Assembly: GCA_023614405.1 (NCBI GenBank)
Contig: CM042693.1
Location: 159,480,731-159,544,730, forward strand
Direction of reading: 5' to 3'
Source: Avena insularis
Lineage: Eukaryota > Streptophyta > Magnoliopsida > Poales > Poaceae
Length of the DNA stretch: 64,000 nucleotides
Below, piece after piece: positions 22,567 through 33,990 of the stretch. Positions within the stretch are counted from its first letter, which is position 1, and the number at the start of each line of letters is the position of its first letter. Below the pieces are notes generated by a model. The model saw only the letters and a program-made list of their open reading frames with translations. It did not search any database and was not told the origin of the DNA. Both the position numbers and the translations under genes were made by a program.

Positions 22567-22593
22567 AAGGAAGAGAAGCCCAAGCCCGAGTAG
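22567..22593 (+). other. Possible terminal mini-exon in the CACTA element
   Basis: After the acceptor-like TTTGAAATGCAG, the bases code KEEKPKPE and a TAG stop. A short basic/acidic end is plausible as the last exon of a captured gene. Support is only the splice-like context. Confidence 0.25.
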
Positions 22594-23361
22594 ACCATTA
22601 AAATCATCTTTACAAGAGCTACATGCTGATGAAGTTTTGGAGTAGCTAGCTTTAGTACTTACTAAGAGTTTAGTTTTTATATTCCAGGGTATGAAAGATT
22701 TCATGGCTGAATTCGTTGTCATGTGATCTTTGTAATATGTGTTCTAACTGTTCCGATATTGTAACAAAGCAATTTGGCTGTTATTTATATATTTTCATGT
22801 GTTTTCATTCTCCTTTCTGATTAGTATATTGGTTAATAATTTGATGTGAAAAAAATTCAAATCTCACAAATGAGAACTAACAATTGGGATCCATTGTCTG
22901 GAACAACCTGATAATTGGGATCCATCTCACAAAAAGGCCAAAATTGGAATTAAATGGATTGTAAAAAGGCCAAGACATAAAATAAATAGGCAAAAATGTT
23001 GAATTTGGCCCATTTAACTGAGACCAGAATTAATAAGCATAAATTGACTGAATTGTTGGGCTTGGCCCATATAAATGGGTGAAGTGGACCGGGCTGAATT
23101 CTTGCCACGTAGGATCTGCCATGTAGGATCTGACGTGGCCAGGCTAGATGTCTCGTGACGACAATAGATCGTCATAGAGGTTATGACGTTATGAGATCAT
23201 CATAGCGGTTATGACGATTTCGCAAAAATCATCGTTATAGTTCATTTGCGACGCCCAGCTTTTGACAATCTCAAAATCGTCATAGAATCATCATAAACAG
23301 ACTATTGTGATGATTCTGTGACGAAATTAGAGGGTCATATATAGCCAGATTCCTTGTAGTG

Positions 23362-23364
23362 GCT
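23362..23364. repeat. TSD GCT, right of the CACTA element
   Basis: Exact repeat of 19476-19478, directly after the terminal TGTAGTG. Confidence 0.8.
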
Positions 23365-23570
23365 AGGCACTACAATCTTCCAGTGTGCTCCCCCACTGGG
23401 TGTAGCCCCCAAGATTCGGAATAGCTGGAGAAGCCAGGTGTTTCGAATCTTCAAAAAATTCTTTCTTCTCGCCTCATCCCTTAGAGTCCGACTTGTTGAG
23501 CCAGACGGGAGGAACTGCATCCTGATTCGACTACTCCATCTGGCCGTATCTTTGGCCTTTTTCTCTATTA

Positions 23571-23757
23571 CTTTCCTTATCCCATCTTTCTTTCTCACTT
23601 TCTATCTTCTTTCTCTCTTGCTATCTTCTTTCTTTCTTTCCATCTTTCTCTCTTTCCATCTTTCTCTCTTTCCATCTTTCTCTCTTTCCATCTTATTTAT
23701 CTCTTTCCATCTTCTTCCTCTCTTCCTATCTTCTTTCTTTCATCTTTCTTTCTTTGA
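23571..23757 (+). repeat. Pyrimidine simple repeat, (CTCTTTCCATCTTT)-like
   Basis: Imperfect tandem units such as CTCTTTCCATCTTT fill the interval, in the IN-aORF spacer of the Gypsy. On the element's own strand this is a long polypurine stretch. It explains the Ser/Phe/Leu-rich translation here. Confidence 0.75.
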
Positions 23758-24508
23758 CCTGACTAGACATCTCTTAGCCGGGAACTTCGCTTTTCTAGTG
23801 GGGGCGCTCCAGTGCACCCACTGGTTGTAGCATCCGAGATTCGAAGTGGCTGCCGCAGATAGGTACTTCGAATCTTATCCGCCTTTAAGATCCGACTCGG
23901 TCCGGTTTGTGCAAAAGAAAACACATGAAAATGATTTCTTATCAATACATTATTGTGTGGTATGTCTTTCACTATCCGACTAAAATTTCGTTTTTTGAAA
24001 ACTAGCTCCTACTTTTCTGAACACTTAGTCACTTTCTCGTGCACGATGTTGTTTACGCTGCATCTTGCTGGGCAGCCGGGTTGCGGTCTCGAGCTAGAGC
24101 CGAAGGGAGCTGACAATACATCATGCATGGGACTAGAGGCGTAGTAGCCGGAAAATACCAACTAGGCACATGGCCGGACTGCCCGATCTGTCGCAGCTTT
24201 CACCATTTTTCATGTGGGATGCCTCGGGCTTTTACTCTTGCTAGTCGGACGGCCGAGTTGCGGTTTGTATCTAAGACGAAGAGTGGTCCTCCAGCATCGT
24301 CGCACACTACTCAGTCGGCTTATAGAATTAGCAGGCCGAGCCAACCGGCGAGCCCCCGCGGTTAGGGGTCGACGGAAGCCGGAAAAACATTGCAGGACTT
24401 AATCGGAAATGAACAACAATGAAATGTCTGGCAAGGAGCCCCTGAGCGTCAGCCAGGGTTCCACATCTTTCATTCATTCAGGGTTCCAGATACATTCACT
24501 GATTGCAA
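23758..24508. other. Gypsy spacer between IN and aORF
   Basis: Short degenerate repeats of a phrase around CCAGTGYRCCCACTGG and AGATTCGRA (23380-23450 and 23810-23880) are present, but no coding sequence. Similar CYGGGTTGCGGT phrases recur at 24075 and 24245. It is probably untranslated spacer with decayed tandem units. Confidence 0.4.
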
Positions 24509-25625
24509 CTAAGTGTAAAATGGTCGGAGCAGGTCTGCGTTCCACGCACGCTCCTTTTCCTCGCCCGACTTGTCCATCTTGTTCTTGCGCGGCTGCTGCG
24601 CGTCGATGACGTAGTAGGAATTGCTGTTCAACGCCTTGCTAATGATGAAGGGGCCCTCCCATGGAGGGGACTGCTTGTGCATGCCCTTCGTATCTTGTAT
24701 CAGCCGGAGCACCAGGTCACCTTCACGGAACACGACGTGCCAGATGCGGTTGGAGTGATACCGGTGCATCCCTTGCTGGTAGATGGCCGATCTGGACAAG
24801 GCTAGCTCGCGGGCCTCCTGGAGGAGGACCACGCTATCCTCCATCGCCTCCTGGTTCTCCTTCTCCATGTTTAGGAGCTTGCGGGGTGAGTCGAACTCGA
24901 TGTCCGCTGCGAGGACTACATTCGAGCTGTAGGTGAGGAAGAACGGGGTGAAACCGGTTGATCAATTCGGGGTGGTGCGTACTCTCCACAGAACAGCCAG
25001 GAGTTCCTCGATCGAGCAGCCGGGTGACCGCTCTAGTGGCTCGATCAGCCCGGGCTTGATTCCGGCTAACACCAAACCGTTTCCTCTTTCCACCTGCCCA
25101 TTGAATCAGGCAACGGACGCGAGGTCTAGTCATATCCCCTTGTTGCGGGTGCCCATTGAATCAGGCGAAGGCTCCCTTGGCGAAGTTCGTGCCATTGTCG
25201 GTGATGATGTTGTGGGGATACCCGAACCGGATGATGATGTCCCGGAATAAGTTGACGACTGTGACACCGTCCAGCTTCCGGATCGGCTTCGCCTCGATCC
25301 ATTTGGTGTTGTCCACCCCCACTAGCAAGTGGGTCATGCTGGCTCGGGCTCGCTTGAAGGGGCCGAACATGTCCAGCCCCCAAACAGTAAAGGGCCATGT
25401 GATCGGTATGGTCTTGAGTGCTGAGGTCGGCATGTGCCTTAGCCGGCAGAACCACTGGCACCCGTTGCACGTGTGAACCAGCTGGTCCGCATCCTTAGAG
25501 GAGGTTGGCCAATAGAACCCGTGGCGCATTGCCTTCGCCACCAGCGTGTGAGAAGAGGCGTGGTGGACGCACTCCCCTGGTGGATCTCCTTCAGCAGCCG
25601 GTAGCCGGTATCCGCATCGACGCAC
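24509..25625 (-). pseudogene. Gypsy integrase, frameshifted
   Basis: 25625-25161 codes the integrase core: HTLVAKAMRHGFYWPT and CNGCQ (zinc-binding domain), GLDMFGPF (first catalytic Asp) and ITDNGTNFAKG (second catalytic Asp). A frame change follows, and the region with the expected Glu motif is not open. 24868-24509 codes the C-terminal part: RSAIYQQGMHRYHSNR, FREGDLVLRLIQ, WEGPFIISKAL and NSYYVIDAQ. Integrase would insert the cDNA into chromosomes. Frames differ among the pieces, so no intact protein is possible. Confidence 0.75.
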
Positions 25626-26083
25626 TACTAAAAGACGCCTGCAGTGTAGTGCTTGTACAACTCCTTGTTGATGATGGTGTACGTGTGCGCGTGGCGCCGG
25701 ATTTTCCTTGCCTCAACCTCGTTAGCCGGGAGATCACCGTTGAGGAGGTAGTTCATGAAGGGCTAGGCCCAGGATGGCACTTCCCGGATAGTGAAGACAC
25801 TAGCCGACATGATCTAGAGCTCATCCGAGGGTCGGCCGGGTGGGATGCCCGAGTCGGCAGCCCCCGGGCCCTTTGACTTGCTCTGTGGTGACTTGCATGA
25901 GGAGGTAGCCCCTGGGTCTTTCGAGCCGAAGGGCACAACGGCAGGGCCTGGTTCATTCGAGCCGGTAGCCCTCGGGTCTGCTACCCAGATGATGGACTCG
26001 GATTCCAAAGAGGAGGTGATGCTCGACTTGCGGAGGTGCTCCAAGGAAACTCTGGGCAGGATGGACGCTCTGGTGGATCCAAC

Positions 26084-26443
26084 TCACGTGAGCACGTCGG
26101 CTGCCTTGTTATTGGCGCGGGAAACATGATGGAATTCACATCCCTCGGAGCCGGCGCTAAGCAGCTGGATGTGGAACCGGTAGAGGGCCATGTTGGCGTA
26201 CCAAGCATCCCACTCGCCAGATACTTGCTGCACCACCAGATCCAAATCGCCGAAGCAGAGGATCCGGCGGATGCCAGTGTTGTTTGCGAGTCGGATCCTG
26301 TGAGCAAGATCTTCGTACTCGGTGATGTTGTTCGAAGCAGCGAAGTGGATCTGCAGCATGTACTTCAGCCGGTCTCCCTTGGGTGAGGTGAGGACGATGC
26401 TGGCTCCCAAGCCCCCACGCATCTTCGAGCCGTCGAAGTGCAT
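26084..26443 (-). CDS. Gypsy RNase H domain, open segment
   Basis: MHFDGSKMRGGLGASIVL carries the first catalytic Asp (FDGS). NNITEYEDLAHRIRLA carries the Glu, and FGDLDLVVQQ the next Asp, as in retroelement RNase H that removes genomic RNA during reverse transcription. It is in the same frame as RT upstream, separated by nonsense codons. It is part of a broken pol rather than an independent gene. Confidence 0.7.
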   Translation of the reverse strand: MHFDGSKMRGGLGASIVLTSPKGDRLKYMLQIHFAASNNITEYEDLAHRIRLANNTGIRRILCFGDLDLVVQQVSGEWDAWYANMALYRFHIQLLSAGSEGCEFHHVSRANNKAADVLT

Positions 26444-26716
26444 CTTCTAGTGGTCGTAATCAGGAACACGTGGCAGGTACTGGTTCTCCGCCTAGTCGAT
26501 GAAGAAATATGCCACCGCTTGAGACTTGGTGGTGATCCTGAGCTCGTACCGGATGCAGTAGGTAGCTAGCTCAATGGCCCACTTGGCTACCCGGCCCGTG
26601 GCGTCCTTGTTGCCGAAGATCTCTCCCAATGACGCGGTGGACACCACGGTAAGCGGATGCTCCTAGAAGTAGTGCTTGATCTTCTTGTAGGCTAGGTAGA
26701 CACTATAGCACATCTT

Positions 26717-28261
26717 CTAGTAGTGGGGGTAGTTCTTCTTGTAGAGGGAAAGTACCTCGCTGAGATAGTAGACGGGTCGCTGATCCGGCTGGGCCTTGCC
26801 TTCCTCGTGGCGCTCCACCGACAGGACGACGCTGACGACCCGGTTGGTGGCGGCTATATAGAGCAATATCGGCCCCTTCTCAGCCGGCATGGCAAGAACC
26901 GACATTGTGGATAGCATGCGCTTAAGGTCATGGAATACGACATCCGCCTACGCAGTCCAAGTGAACTTGTTTATCTTCTTCATCATCTGGTACAACGGCA
27001 GTGCTTTGTCCCCAAGCCGGCTAACGAATCGACTAAGGGAGGACAGGCATCCGGTGAACTTATAGGCACTGAGCAAGCTCTTGGGTGGCTGCATCCTCTC
27101 GATGGCCGCGATCTTCTCCGGATTAGCCTCTATCCCTCGGCTTGACACGAGGAAACCGAGGAGCTGTCTGGCTGGCATGCTGAACACGCACTTCTCCGGG
27201 TCCAGCTTCATCTATTACCGGCTAAGATTCACGAACATCTCGCCGAGATATTCCATAAGGGTCTGCTTCTCCTTCATCTTGATGACGACATCGTCCACGT
27301 AGGCGTGAACATTTCGGCCAATCTGCGAGTGCAAGCATTTCTGCATGCAACGCTGATAGGTAGCACCTGCATTCTTTAGGCTGAATGGCATGGTTACATG
27401 GCAGTAAGCCCCATACGGGGTGATGAACATTGTTTTCAATTGGTCAGCCGGGTTTAGCCGGATCTGATTGTAATGGGAATAACTGTCGAGAAAGGAGGGC
27501 AAATCATATCTGGCCGTAGAGTCAATCACTTGATTAATACGGGGCAGAGCGAAAGGGTCTTTTGGTAAGGCCTTGCTCCGGCTCATGTAGTCGATACACA
27601 TGCGCCAAGTCTTGTTCCCAGCCGGCTTCAAGGCAGCCGGCACTTCTTGCTGCAACATGGCAACGTTGCACATCATACTGTGCTTCTCTTCGGAAATGAG
27701 CAGGGCCTCATCTCTCTTCGCGCCTTCCTTCGTGCATGCCATGGACAACCTGTACCATCTGGCCACAGTGATCACACCATTCAGCCCCGACAACTTCATC
27801 TTGAGGTATGGGTAGCGGGGGACCACCATGAAATTTGCGAGGGCGGGGCGCCCAAGAAGAACGTGGTAGGTTCTGGCGAGGTTTACCACCTCAAACCAGA
27901 TTGGCTCGCGCTAGAAGTTCTCTTCCGAGCCAAATATGACATCCAGCCGGATTTTTCCCAACGGGACATACGGTGGCCCAGTTGTGATGCCGTGGAACAC
28001 AGTGGTCGAGGGCTGCAGGTCGCACGCTCGGATGCCTGGCTTCTTCATGGAAGACCGGTAGAGCAGGTTGTGGCTGCTCCCACCGTCTACCAGCATGTGT
28101 GAGAATCGGCAGGTGCCCACGTCGGAGATGAGAAGAGGGTCTAGCACCATCACGTAGCCCTCAGGATTTGGGACCAGATCCGGCTGGTCCTCCCGGCTCC
28201 AGGTGATGGGAGTCTCGGACCAGTTGAGGCATAGGGGGATCGGAGGAACGACATCGTTCAC
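26717..28261 (-). pseudogene. Gypsy protease-reverse transcriptase, one frame with nonsense codons
   Basis: A single frame runs from 28261 to 26717, interrupted only by stops at about 27911, 27215 and 26948. Protease: PLCLNWSETPITWSREDQPD, then MLVDGGSSHNLLY with the active Asp near 28085. RT: RMCIDYMSRSKALPKDPFALPR, then AYVDDVVIK with the catalytic YVDD codons at 27290-27301, then MKLDPEKCVFSMPA and the thumb. YYLSEVLSLYKKNYPHY opens the RNase H connection. The PR-RT linker is shorter than in related elements: VITV is followed within about 60 residues by the RT motif, suggesting an internal deletion. Confidence 0.8.
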
Positions 28262-28592
28262 CTCTGTGGTGCGCTGCTACCGGCTGTGACTGTCAGTCGG
28301 CTCGGCCTCAAAGATGTGGTAGTTCTCATGCTGCTGAGGGTAGGACCCGTTGCTGTTGTTGTTTCCGACTAACCTAGTGGGCGGTGGGGGTCCACCAGGA
28401 GGGGGTGGGGGGTAGACCAGCCTTCTCCTTGATCTGCTGGGTCCAGCTGCATTACCGAGTGGTGTGCATAGTCGGCTTGAAGGCACCGATGTGGTACTTG
28501 CATGACCCGTCAAACATCTGCTCGAAGGTGAAGGTGTTCCTCTGCCTCTTGTCGTTGTCAGCCGGTGCGCCTTGCACCATGTTGACTTGCCT

Positions 28593-29213
28593 CTAGTGGT
28601 AGCGGGGGTTCTGCTGCTCAACCGGACGCTTGCCCTGGTAGCGATTGTCGCCGCCAGGCCGCCTGGACGATCTGGCATCTCCACCTTGTCCGACCTGATT
28701 CTCTCGAGCCTGCTGGGTGGGAACCAGCCATCCTCCCGCCTTCACCCGAAGGGGATTCTTCATTGCCGCATCCGCAGTGGCGTACTGGTCAGCAACAGTC
28801 ATCAGCTCCACTATGGTCTTGGGCTCATCGCACAACAGCCGGTGACGTAGCATCGTGCCCTCCCGACACCCTTCGATGAAGAAACCAATCTCTTGATTCT
28901 CCACAACCCCTTCGCAGGAGTTGTGCAGCTCGGTCCAGCGGGCGAAATACTCGCGATATGATTCGTGGTCCCCTTGTTTGCACATAGAGAGATCACGAGG
29001 TCTACCCGGAAACTTGTAGATGCCGATGAAGTTTCGGATGAAGACCTTCTCGAAGTCCGTCCAAACGTTGATGTTGTTGGGCACGAGGCTGTTGAGCCAG
29101 GTTCTCGCCGAACCTATCAACATGAGGGGCATGTAGTGAACCAACACACACTTGTTGCCGTGGGCTATTTCGACTACGGTGGCATAGTCGGTCAGCCAGT
29201 CCTCTGGCTTCAT
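28593..29213 (-). CDS. Gypsy Gag core, open frame (206 aa)
   Basis: The frame shows the plant retrotransposon Gag domain: KPEDWLTDYATVVEIAHGN, YMPLMLIGSARTWLNSL, FEKVFIRNFIGIY, then DHESYREYFARWTELHNSC and FFIEGCREGTMLRHRL. It ends in an Arg/Gly-rich stretch. Gag forms the particle in which reverse transcription occurs. The N-terminal part continues upstream in other frames (29210-29982). Confidence 0.75.
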   Translation of the reverse strand: MKPEDWLTDYATVVEIAHGNKCVLVHYMPLMLIGSARTWLNSLVPNNINVWTDFEKVFIRNFIGIYKFPGRPRDLSMCKQGDHESYREYFARWTELHNSCEGVVENQEIGFFIEGCREGTMLRHRLLCDEPKTIVELMTVADQYATADAAMKNPLRVKAGGWLVPTQQARENQVGQGGDARSSRRPGGDNRYQGKRPVEQQNPRYH

Positions 29214-30456
29214 GCTGATGTCATACTTGGGGGTGTCCCGTGGCAGGGAGAACTTGTCGGGGAATGGCTCCTTCCGGATGCGTGGCCCGAAGCACTATGG
29301 TCCGGTTGCGTCTTTCTCCTCTGTGACGCGAGATTGCACCAGGAGGTCGATTCTATCTCGCGCGTCCGCCTCAACCGGATTGGGCGCTCCCACCCGGCTA
29401 GTGAGGCGGGATGGGGAAGGGGTGGAGGGTGGTTCTGGTCAGCCAGTCCGGGTGGTGGGTGACTTGTGGCACCTTGGTCGCCACGGCGTTGGCTGCTGTC
29501 GGATTGGCAACGCTTGGAGCGCGGTTGCGCACGGTGCTGGCCTAGAGATGTGGAGTACTCGGTCTGGCGAGGGCCTCCTCGGCTACCTCCACCCGGGTGG
29601 TTCCCTCTGGAGCCGGCTCCTGCCTTGTATGAGATCCGAGCAGCCTCGGCCTGCTCGTCATCCACTCACATCAGGTGTTGCGCTCGCTGAAACTACCGCA
29701 TATTTTCCTCCCCTACAGGTGAGGTAGGTCTTCCGCGATGGCTCGTGCTGCCCGGATATTCTTGACCGTGGTGTCGTACACAGGCGATGGGAAGTACGTG
29801 TGAGGGCCTGGCTTGACGTCTTGCTCGAAATGGATGCCCAGCTCTCCCCTGTGACGCTGCACGGAACCCAGCCGGCTAGGATCTTGATTAGCCGAGGTGA
29901 GGCCATGGGTGCGGTGGTACTCGCGTATGTTGCTCTCCATCTGGTACTTGGTAGAGGCTAGGCCTTGAGCCTGGTGAAGCAAACACTATCGCACCACCTT
30001 GATCTAGGAGACTACCTCATCCGGGTTCTCTCCCAGATCAACTAGAGCGAGGAGTTCCTCAATGACTTCCTCCACCACTCCCTTTTCATGCAGTGTAGTG
30101 GACGTGCCGGCCAGATCGCTGGTGCGCTCAAGAGCGGGACGACGGCTGTGGCTGGGCCAGCCATCATCACCTGCACACTGCGGGGAGCGATGAGCGTGCT
30201 GCCGGCTGAGGGAAGCGGCTCAGCGAAGGAGGCGATATCCCGAGGGAAATCCTCCGGTATGGTGGCGACGTAGACTAGCAGGTCGCCGAACAGCAGGACG
30301 GAGCCGCATGCCGGGACACTAGAGCCGGCGAATTAGGGGGATTTGTCGATGACGCAGTCGAATTTTCCCAAGTTGAGCATGAGGCCCGAGGCCACGCTCT
30401 CGCCGTATGAAGTACGGGGTCCCGTGCGGAACGTCACTCCAGTCGCCGCCATCTTT
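29214..30456 (-). pseudogene. Gypsy Gag N-terminal region and leader
   Basis: Two frames, 29982-29713 and 29665-29210, carry low-complexity Gag N-terminal sequence (for example GPHTYFPSPVYDTTVKNIRAARA and Pro/Arg/Ser-rich repeats). The interval up to the PBS is a leader with short GC-rich frames. It is fragmented by stops and frame changes. Confidence 0.5.
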
Positions 30457-30457
30457 T

Positions 30458-30475
30458 CCCCATAGTGGGCGCCAA
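30458..30475 (-). promoter_or_regulatory. Primer-binding site (minus)
   Basis: The minus strand reads TTGGCGCCCACTATGGGG, directly downstream of the 5' LTR end AACGACAG. It is the same site type as the other Gypsy elements here. Confidence 0.8.
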
Positions 30476-30476
30476 C

Positions 30477-31308
30477 TGTCGTTGTTATGGAAACGGCAGC
30501 GCCTTAGCAGGCAAGATAGAGGTGTGGGAGCGAGCTGGGAAGCGAGCGACGGTGTCCGTAGGCGGGATTGGGCACAAGCATACATCGGGGACGCAAGAAG
30601 TACCCAGGTTCAGGGGCCTCGTGGTGAGGTAACACCCCTACTCCTGCCGATCTGACTATCTGGATGAACACAAAGGACTACAAGCGCTCCCTAAGCTGTA
30701 TCCGTGGTCTAGCTAGAAGAAAGAGAAACCAGGCCTTTCTACGATGCCCCTGCCGCCCATTATATATGCCGAGGCGGCATGGGCAAAGACACAGCCGGCT
30801 GGAGGGTCCCACAGGCGCGCCCGACTGACTATTATGGTACAGTATATAGCCTCCCTGACGTCTTGCATAGTGCCGTGCTGCCCGACCGGCACGGAAACAT
30901 TGGAGGCTACCCTGGTCGACATGGGCGGTGACTCCTGTTCCCGCCCGACACGGGGACCAGCCGTCTTCTCCGGCGACCGTGCCGCTACCTGTGTCCTCCT
31001 ATCTGGCATCTGTCTGCTAGGGCTGCGGGGCACAGTTCCCTACTTCATTCATCTGTCCTGCCTATCTAGCTAGGTGGCCCTAGTTGGCTAGCCGTCTCGT
31101 CCATCTTGGGTTTCCCGGATGGTATGATCCTGCCGGCTATCTTGCGCAGCTAGTAAGATCCATCCGGCTGGGTGTCTTGCCTGCGTCTTCTTATCCGGCT
31201 GATTGGTTTGCTAGCTTGCTTTGCGTTTGGCCTTCTTCCTGACCGGCTGGCAGATACATTGCCTCTACATCTTATCCGGTTAGCCTACCCGGGGGTGATC
31301 CCCCGACA
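30477..31308 (-). repeat. 5' LTR of the 16.9-31.3 kb Gypsy
   Basis: On the minus strand it starts TGTCGGGGGATCACCCCCGG at 31308 and ends AACGACA at 30477, 832 bp. Near its middle lies GGCATATATAATG (30758-30770), the probable TATA box. No second copy exists in the window. Confidence 0.8.
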
Positions 31309-31316
31309 TTCCGTAG

Positions 31317-32640
31317 GAACTTAAGGTGGAGGACATTCTACCTCCCCTTCCTAAGAAGTTTACAAGTGCACCAAATGGTGGGGCCACAGGCGAGTCGAAG
31401 TGTACTATCCCTGCTGCTCATTCACCGGTGGAGGAGGAAGGCCCCTAGTCTAGCGATGGGAATTCTAGCAAGAGAGCTCAGAGCGAAGCTTCGGATGCCT
31501 CCAACCCCGAAGGGGACTGCTTTCTTGTAGCGCCATGCTGCAGGTGGGGGCGCCTCTTCCCCAATTCTTGCAGTGCCTCTCCGGGCTATGGATCCTCAGC
31601 CACAGGCCAAGAAGAAAAAGAAGGTGACGCTGTTTCTTGACCTCTCCGACATCCCTTCGTGAATGTTTGACGCCTTTGCTTTTTTTCTGTTCTAAGTTTG
31701 GCTTCTTGAGTGACGCTTTGTGTGATTCACCTGCTTTGCTATATCATGGGGTCTTCTCCAGTTGAGTCCGTAAAGGACGAAACTGAAGATATGGTCGTGG
31801 AGTCAAAGGCAGCAAGCACAAAAGCTATGGAGCCCTCCCTAAAGATGGAGCATCGAGTTACTCCAAGCCGAGGACTCATGCAGTTGTTACCTGGAAGGCA
31901 CAAGCTGAACCATCAGAGTCTTCGGGTGGACACGTGAGTACGACTGGATTATTACCGACAAGCCCCCGAGCCTCTTATCGTTCTGACTGATTCTTTCCTG
32001 CAGCAACCCTTTCTTCGTGACTTGAAGTGTCTTGGGAAGCAGCACCTCTTCTTGGATGCGAGCTTCCAATAGCTCCAAGGTAAGTGTTGCACTATCTATG
32101 TTCTTCGGGTGCATGCGTTTGGAGTTCAAGCAGGAAGCTAAGGATTGCGAAGAGAATCTTGCAGTTGATAATTGCCGCCTAGGCTTTATCTAGTAGGTCA
32201 ATCGAACCTTCCAAAAAACTGCTTTCCGATCCTTGATGCTTTCTCCCTGCTGTGAATTAGATCTACTTTTTGCGCATCTATAAATGCCACTAGCGTGGCC
32301 TTTGATCTCCATGTCTTGGATCATGGGGACCTTCTCGCGGAAGCAGTTTCTGCAGTCAAAGACCGTTGCCTTTGATACTTTGGCCAAGGCCAAGGATGTC
32401 CTCAACCTCTTCTATCGGGAGATCTTCCCAAAGGGTGTGGCCCTTGACGACGTCGACTCCATGGCGAAGGCCCTGGAATGAGATGCATTTGCAGAGTACA
32501 AGAAGACCCAGAAGGGCGCATGTGCCACCCTTGGTTTGGTGATTTCACTAGCATCTGGTGCACAGATGGACCTAAGACGGGCGAACTCCAGGATGCCGGT
32601 GGTGGCGGATGGCACTAAGGTAGCCTTCTCCACCTTCGCC
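31317..32640 (+). pseudogene. Antisense ORF of the third Gypsy, intron-containing
   Basis: Plus-strand coding blocks are LKVEDILPPLPKKFTSAPNG (31319), ESVKDETEDMVVESKAAST (31769-31936), QPFLRDLKCLGKQHLFLDAS (about 32004-32078) and SKTVAFDTLAKAKDVLNLFY (32300-32480). GTGAGT follows the second block (31934), a pyrimidine-rich TCCTGCAG precedes the third, and GTAAGT follows it (32080), as in spliced genes. Stops break the frame. Layout parallels the aORFs at 16949 and 36618. Confidence 0.5.
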
Positions 32641-33990
32641 TCACGCTGCAAGCGCTACAGCCTGCGTCTGATTGAACTTTTGGCCAATTACACGATCGAG
32701 CAAAATCGTGTGGCAATGGATCAACGCCTCATACTCAGCCTCATTGGTTGATGCACGGAATCTCATCCGCAGTACATATATCATCCTATCCCCTTGAGGG
32801 GATGTTAAGATTACTCCTGCTCCAGCCCCTTCCCCACATTTGGATTTGTCGAAGTGCATTGTCTAGAGCTGGGATATGTCCGGGGTGTCCGGGAGCTGCA
32901 ACACCATCTAGTGGACGAGGAAGTCGGGGAGCACCTGCGATTTTATGGCGGTGCACCTCTCGTAGATGATGTACCGCGGGGACAACTCGATGCCCTAGAG
33001 GGCCACTCACCATGTTGCCTCGGGGTTGTTGAGGATGTGTGATAGTAGCGCATCGTTGACGAGCAGTATCTGGTGCTCATGGAAGTAGTAGCGCAGTTGA
33101 CGCATAGTAATGAATATGCCATAGGCTAACCATTGATAGTAAGGGTACCTCTGCTTCGTTGGTGTCATCACCTCGCTGAGGTAGTACACCGGGTGCTGAA
33201 CGCCTGGGTTTTTCCTTCCTCGGGTCGTTTCACCATTAGTGTTATGCTGATCACCTGGTTTGTTGCGGCGATATAAAGCAACATAGGTTCTCTCTCCATT
33301 GGCATCACCATTAAAGGAGATGTGGAGACCAGACTCTTGAGGTCTTCAAATGATTCCTCGGCTATGGTCGTCCACTCGAATTTGTCCGACTTGTGGAGCA
33401 GCTGGTAGAAGGGAGAGATTTTTTTCCCATGCGGCTGATGAACCTGCTGAGCGCTGTGATTCTCCCAGCTAGCTTCTGGACTCCTTTGACGTTCTTTAGC
33501 TTCTCGATGGCTAGTATAGGCTTGATTTTCTTCGGGTTGGCCTCGATAGCCCTCTGGGAGATGAAGTACCCAAGAAATTGCCCGAATAGGACGCTGAAGG
33601 CGCACTTTTACGGGTTTAGCCTTATCGTATCTCGATCAATGTTGTCGAACGTCTCGTGGAGGTCATCGACATAGACTTGGATGTTTCGACCAATTTGATT
33701 TTTTAGGCAGGCATCCATGCACCTTTGTAGGTTTCACCTGCGTTCTTGAGCACGAAAGGCATTGTGTTGTAGCAAAATACTCCGAACATCGTGATGAACA
33801 TTGTCATTTCTTGATCCTCGACCTTTAGTCGAATCTGATTATAGCCTGAGTAGGCATCGAGAACGAGATTCATTCGCACCCCACGGTGGAGTCGATGATT
33901 TGGTAGATCCGCATAGAGGGAAGTGCTCCTTTGGGCAATGCTTGTTAATGGCCATAACGTCCACGCACATCCGCGGGATGTCTGTGTCCT
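32641..33990 (-). pseudogene. Reverse transcriptase-RNase H of the third Gypsy, broken
   Basis: RT palm: RNIQVYVDDL with YVDD codons around 33660-33671. Connection: SPFYQLLHKSDKFEWT and MLLYIAATNQVISITLM (33168-33450), then YYLSEVMTPTKQRYPYYQ (33007-33189) and MHFDKSKCGEGAGAGVILTS with NEAEYEAL of RNase H (32641-32859). Several frame changes separate these pieces. Confidence 0.65.

Larger units (their letters stand above)
19479..23361. mobile_element. CACTA (En/Spm) DNA transposon, non-autonomous, 3883 bp
   Basis: The element has termini CACTACAAGGAAT and ATTCCTTGTAGTG, a GCT TSD, and subterminal clusters of a short motif. ATGACGATT/AATCGTCAT variants occur many times within 19500-19670 and 23150-23340, in both orientations, as expected for transposase binding sites. 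No TNP2-like transposase is visible. The interior has a CT/GC-rich block (19790-20500) and a long AT-rich stretch (20520-22850). The element lies in the IN-aORF spacer of the Gypsy and so is younger than it. Confidence 0.9.
16852..31308 (-). mobile_element. Large Tat-type Gypsy, minus strand, lacking its 3' LTR
   Basis: Reading leftwards from 31308: 5' LTR (31308-30477), PBS, gag (about 29980-28593), PR-RT-RH in one frame (28261-26084), IN (25625-24509), spacer, and an antisense ORF on the plus strand (16949-19260). This order, with an antisense ORF between IN and the 3' LTR, is typical of the Tat/Grande group. The expected 3' LTR is absent: sequence changes abruptly at 16851/16852 into another family's LTR. 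A CACTA transposon (19479-23361) lies in the spacer. The right flank begins TTCCG, but no second TSD copy can be checked. Confidence 0.8.

Noticed and set aside
23335..23598. 87-codon minus-strand frame across the CACTA right end
   Set aside because: It crosses the transposon boundary and the start of the pyrimidine repeat; no coding evidence.
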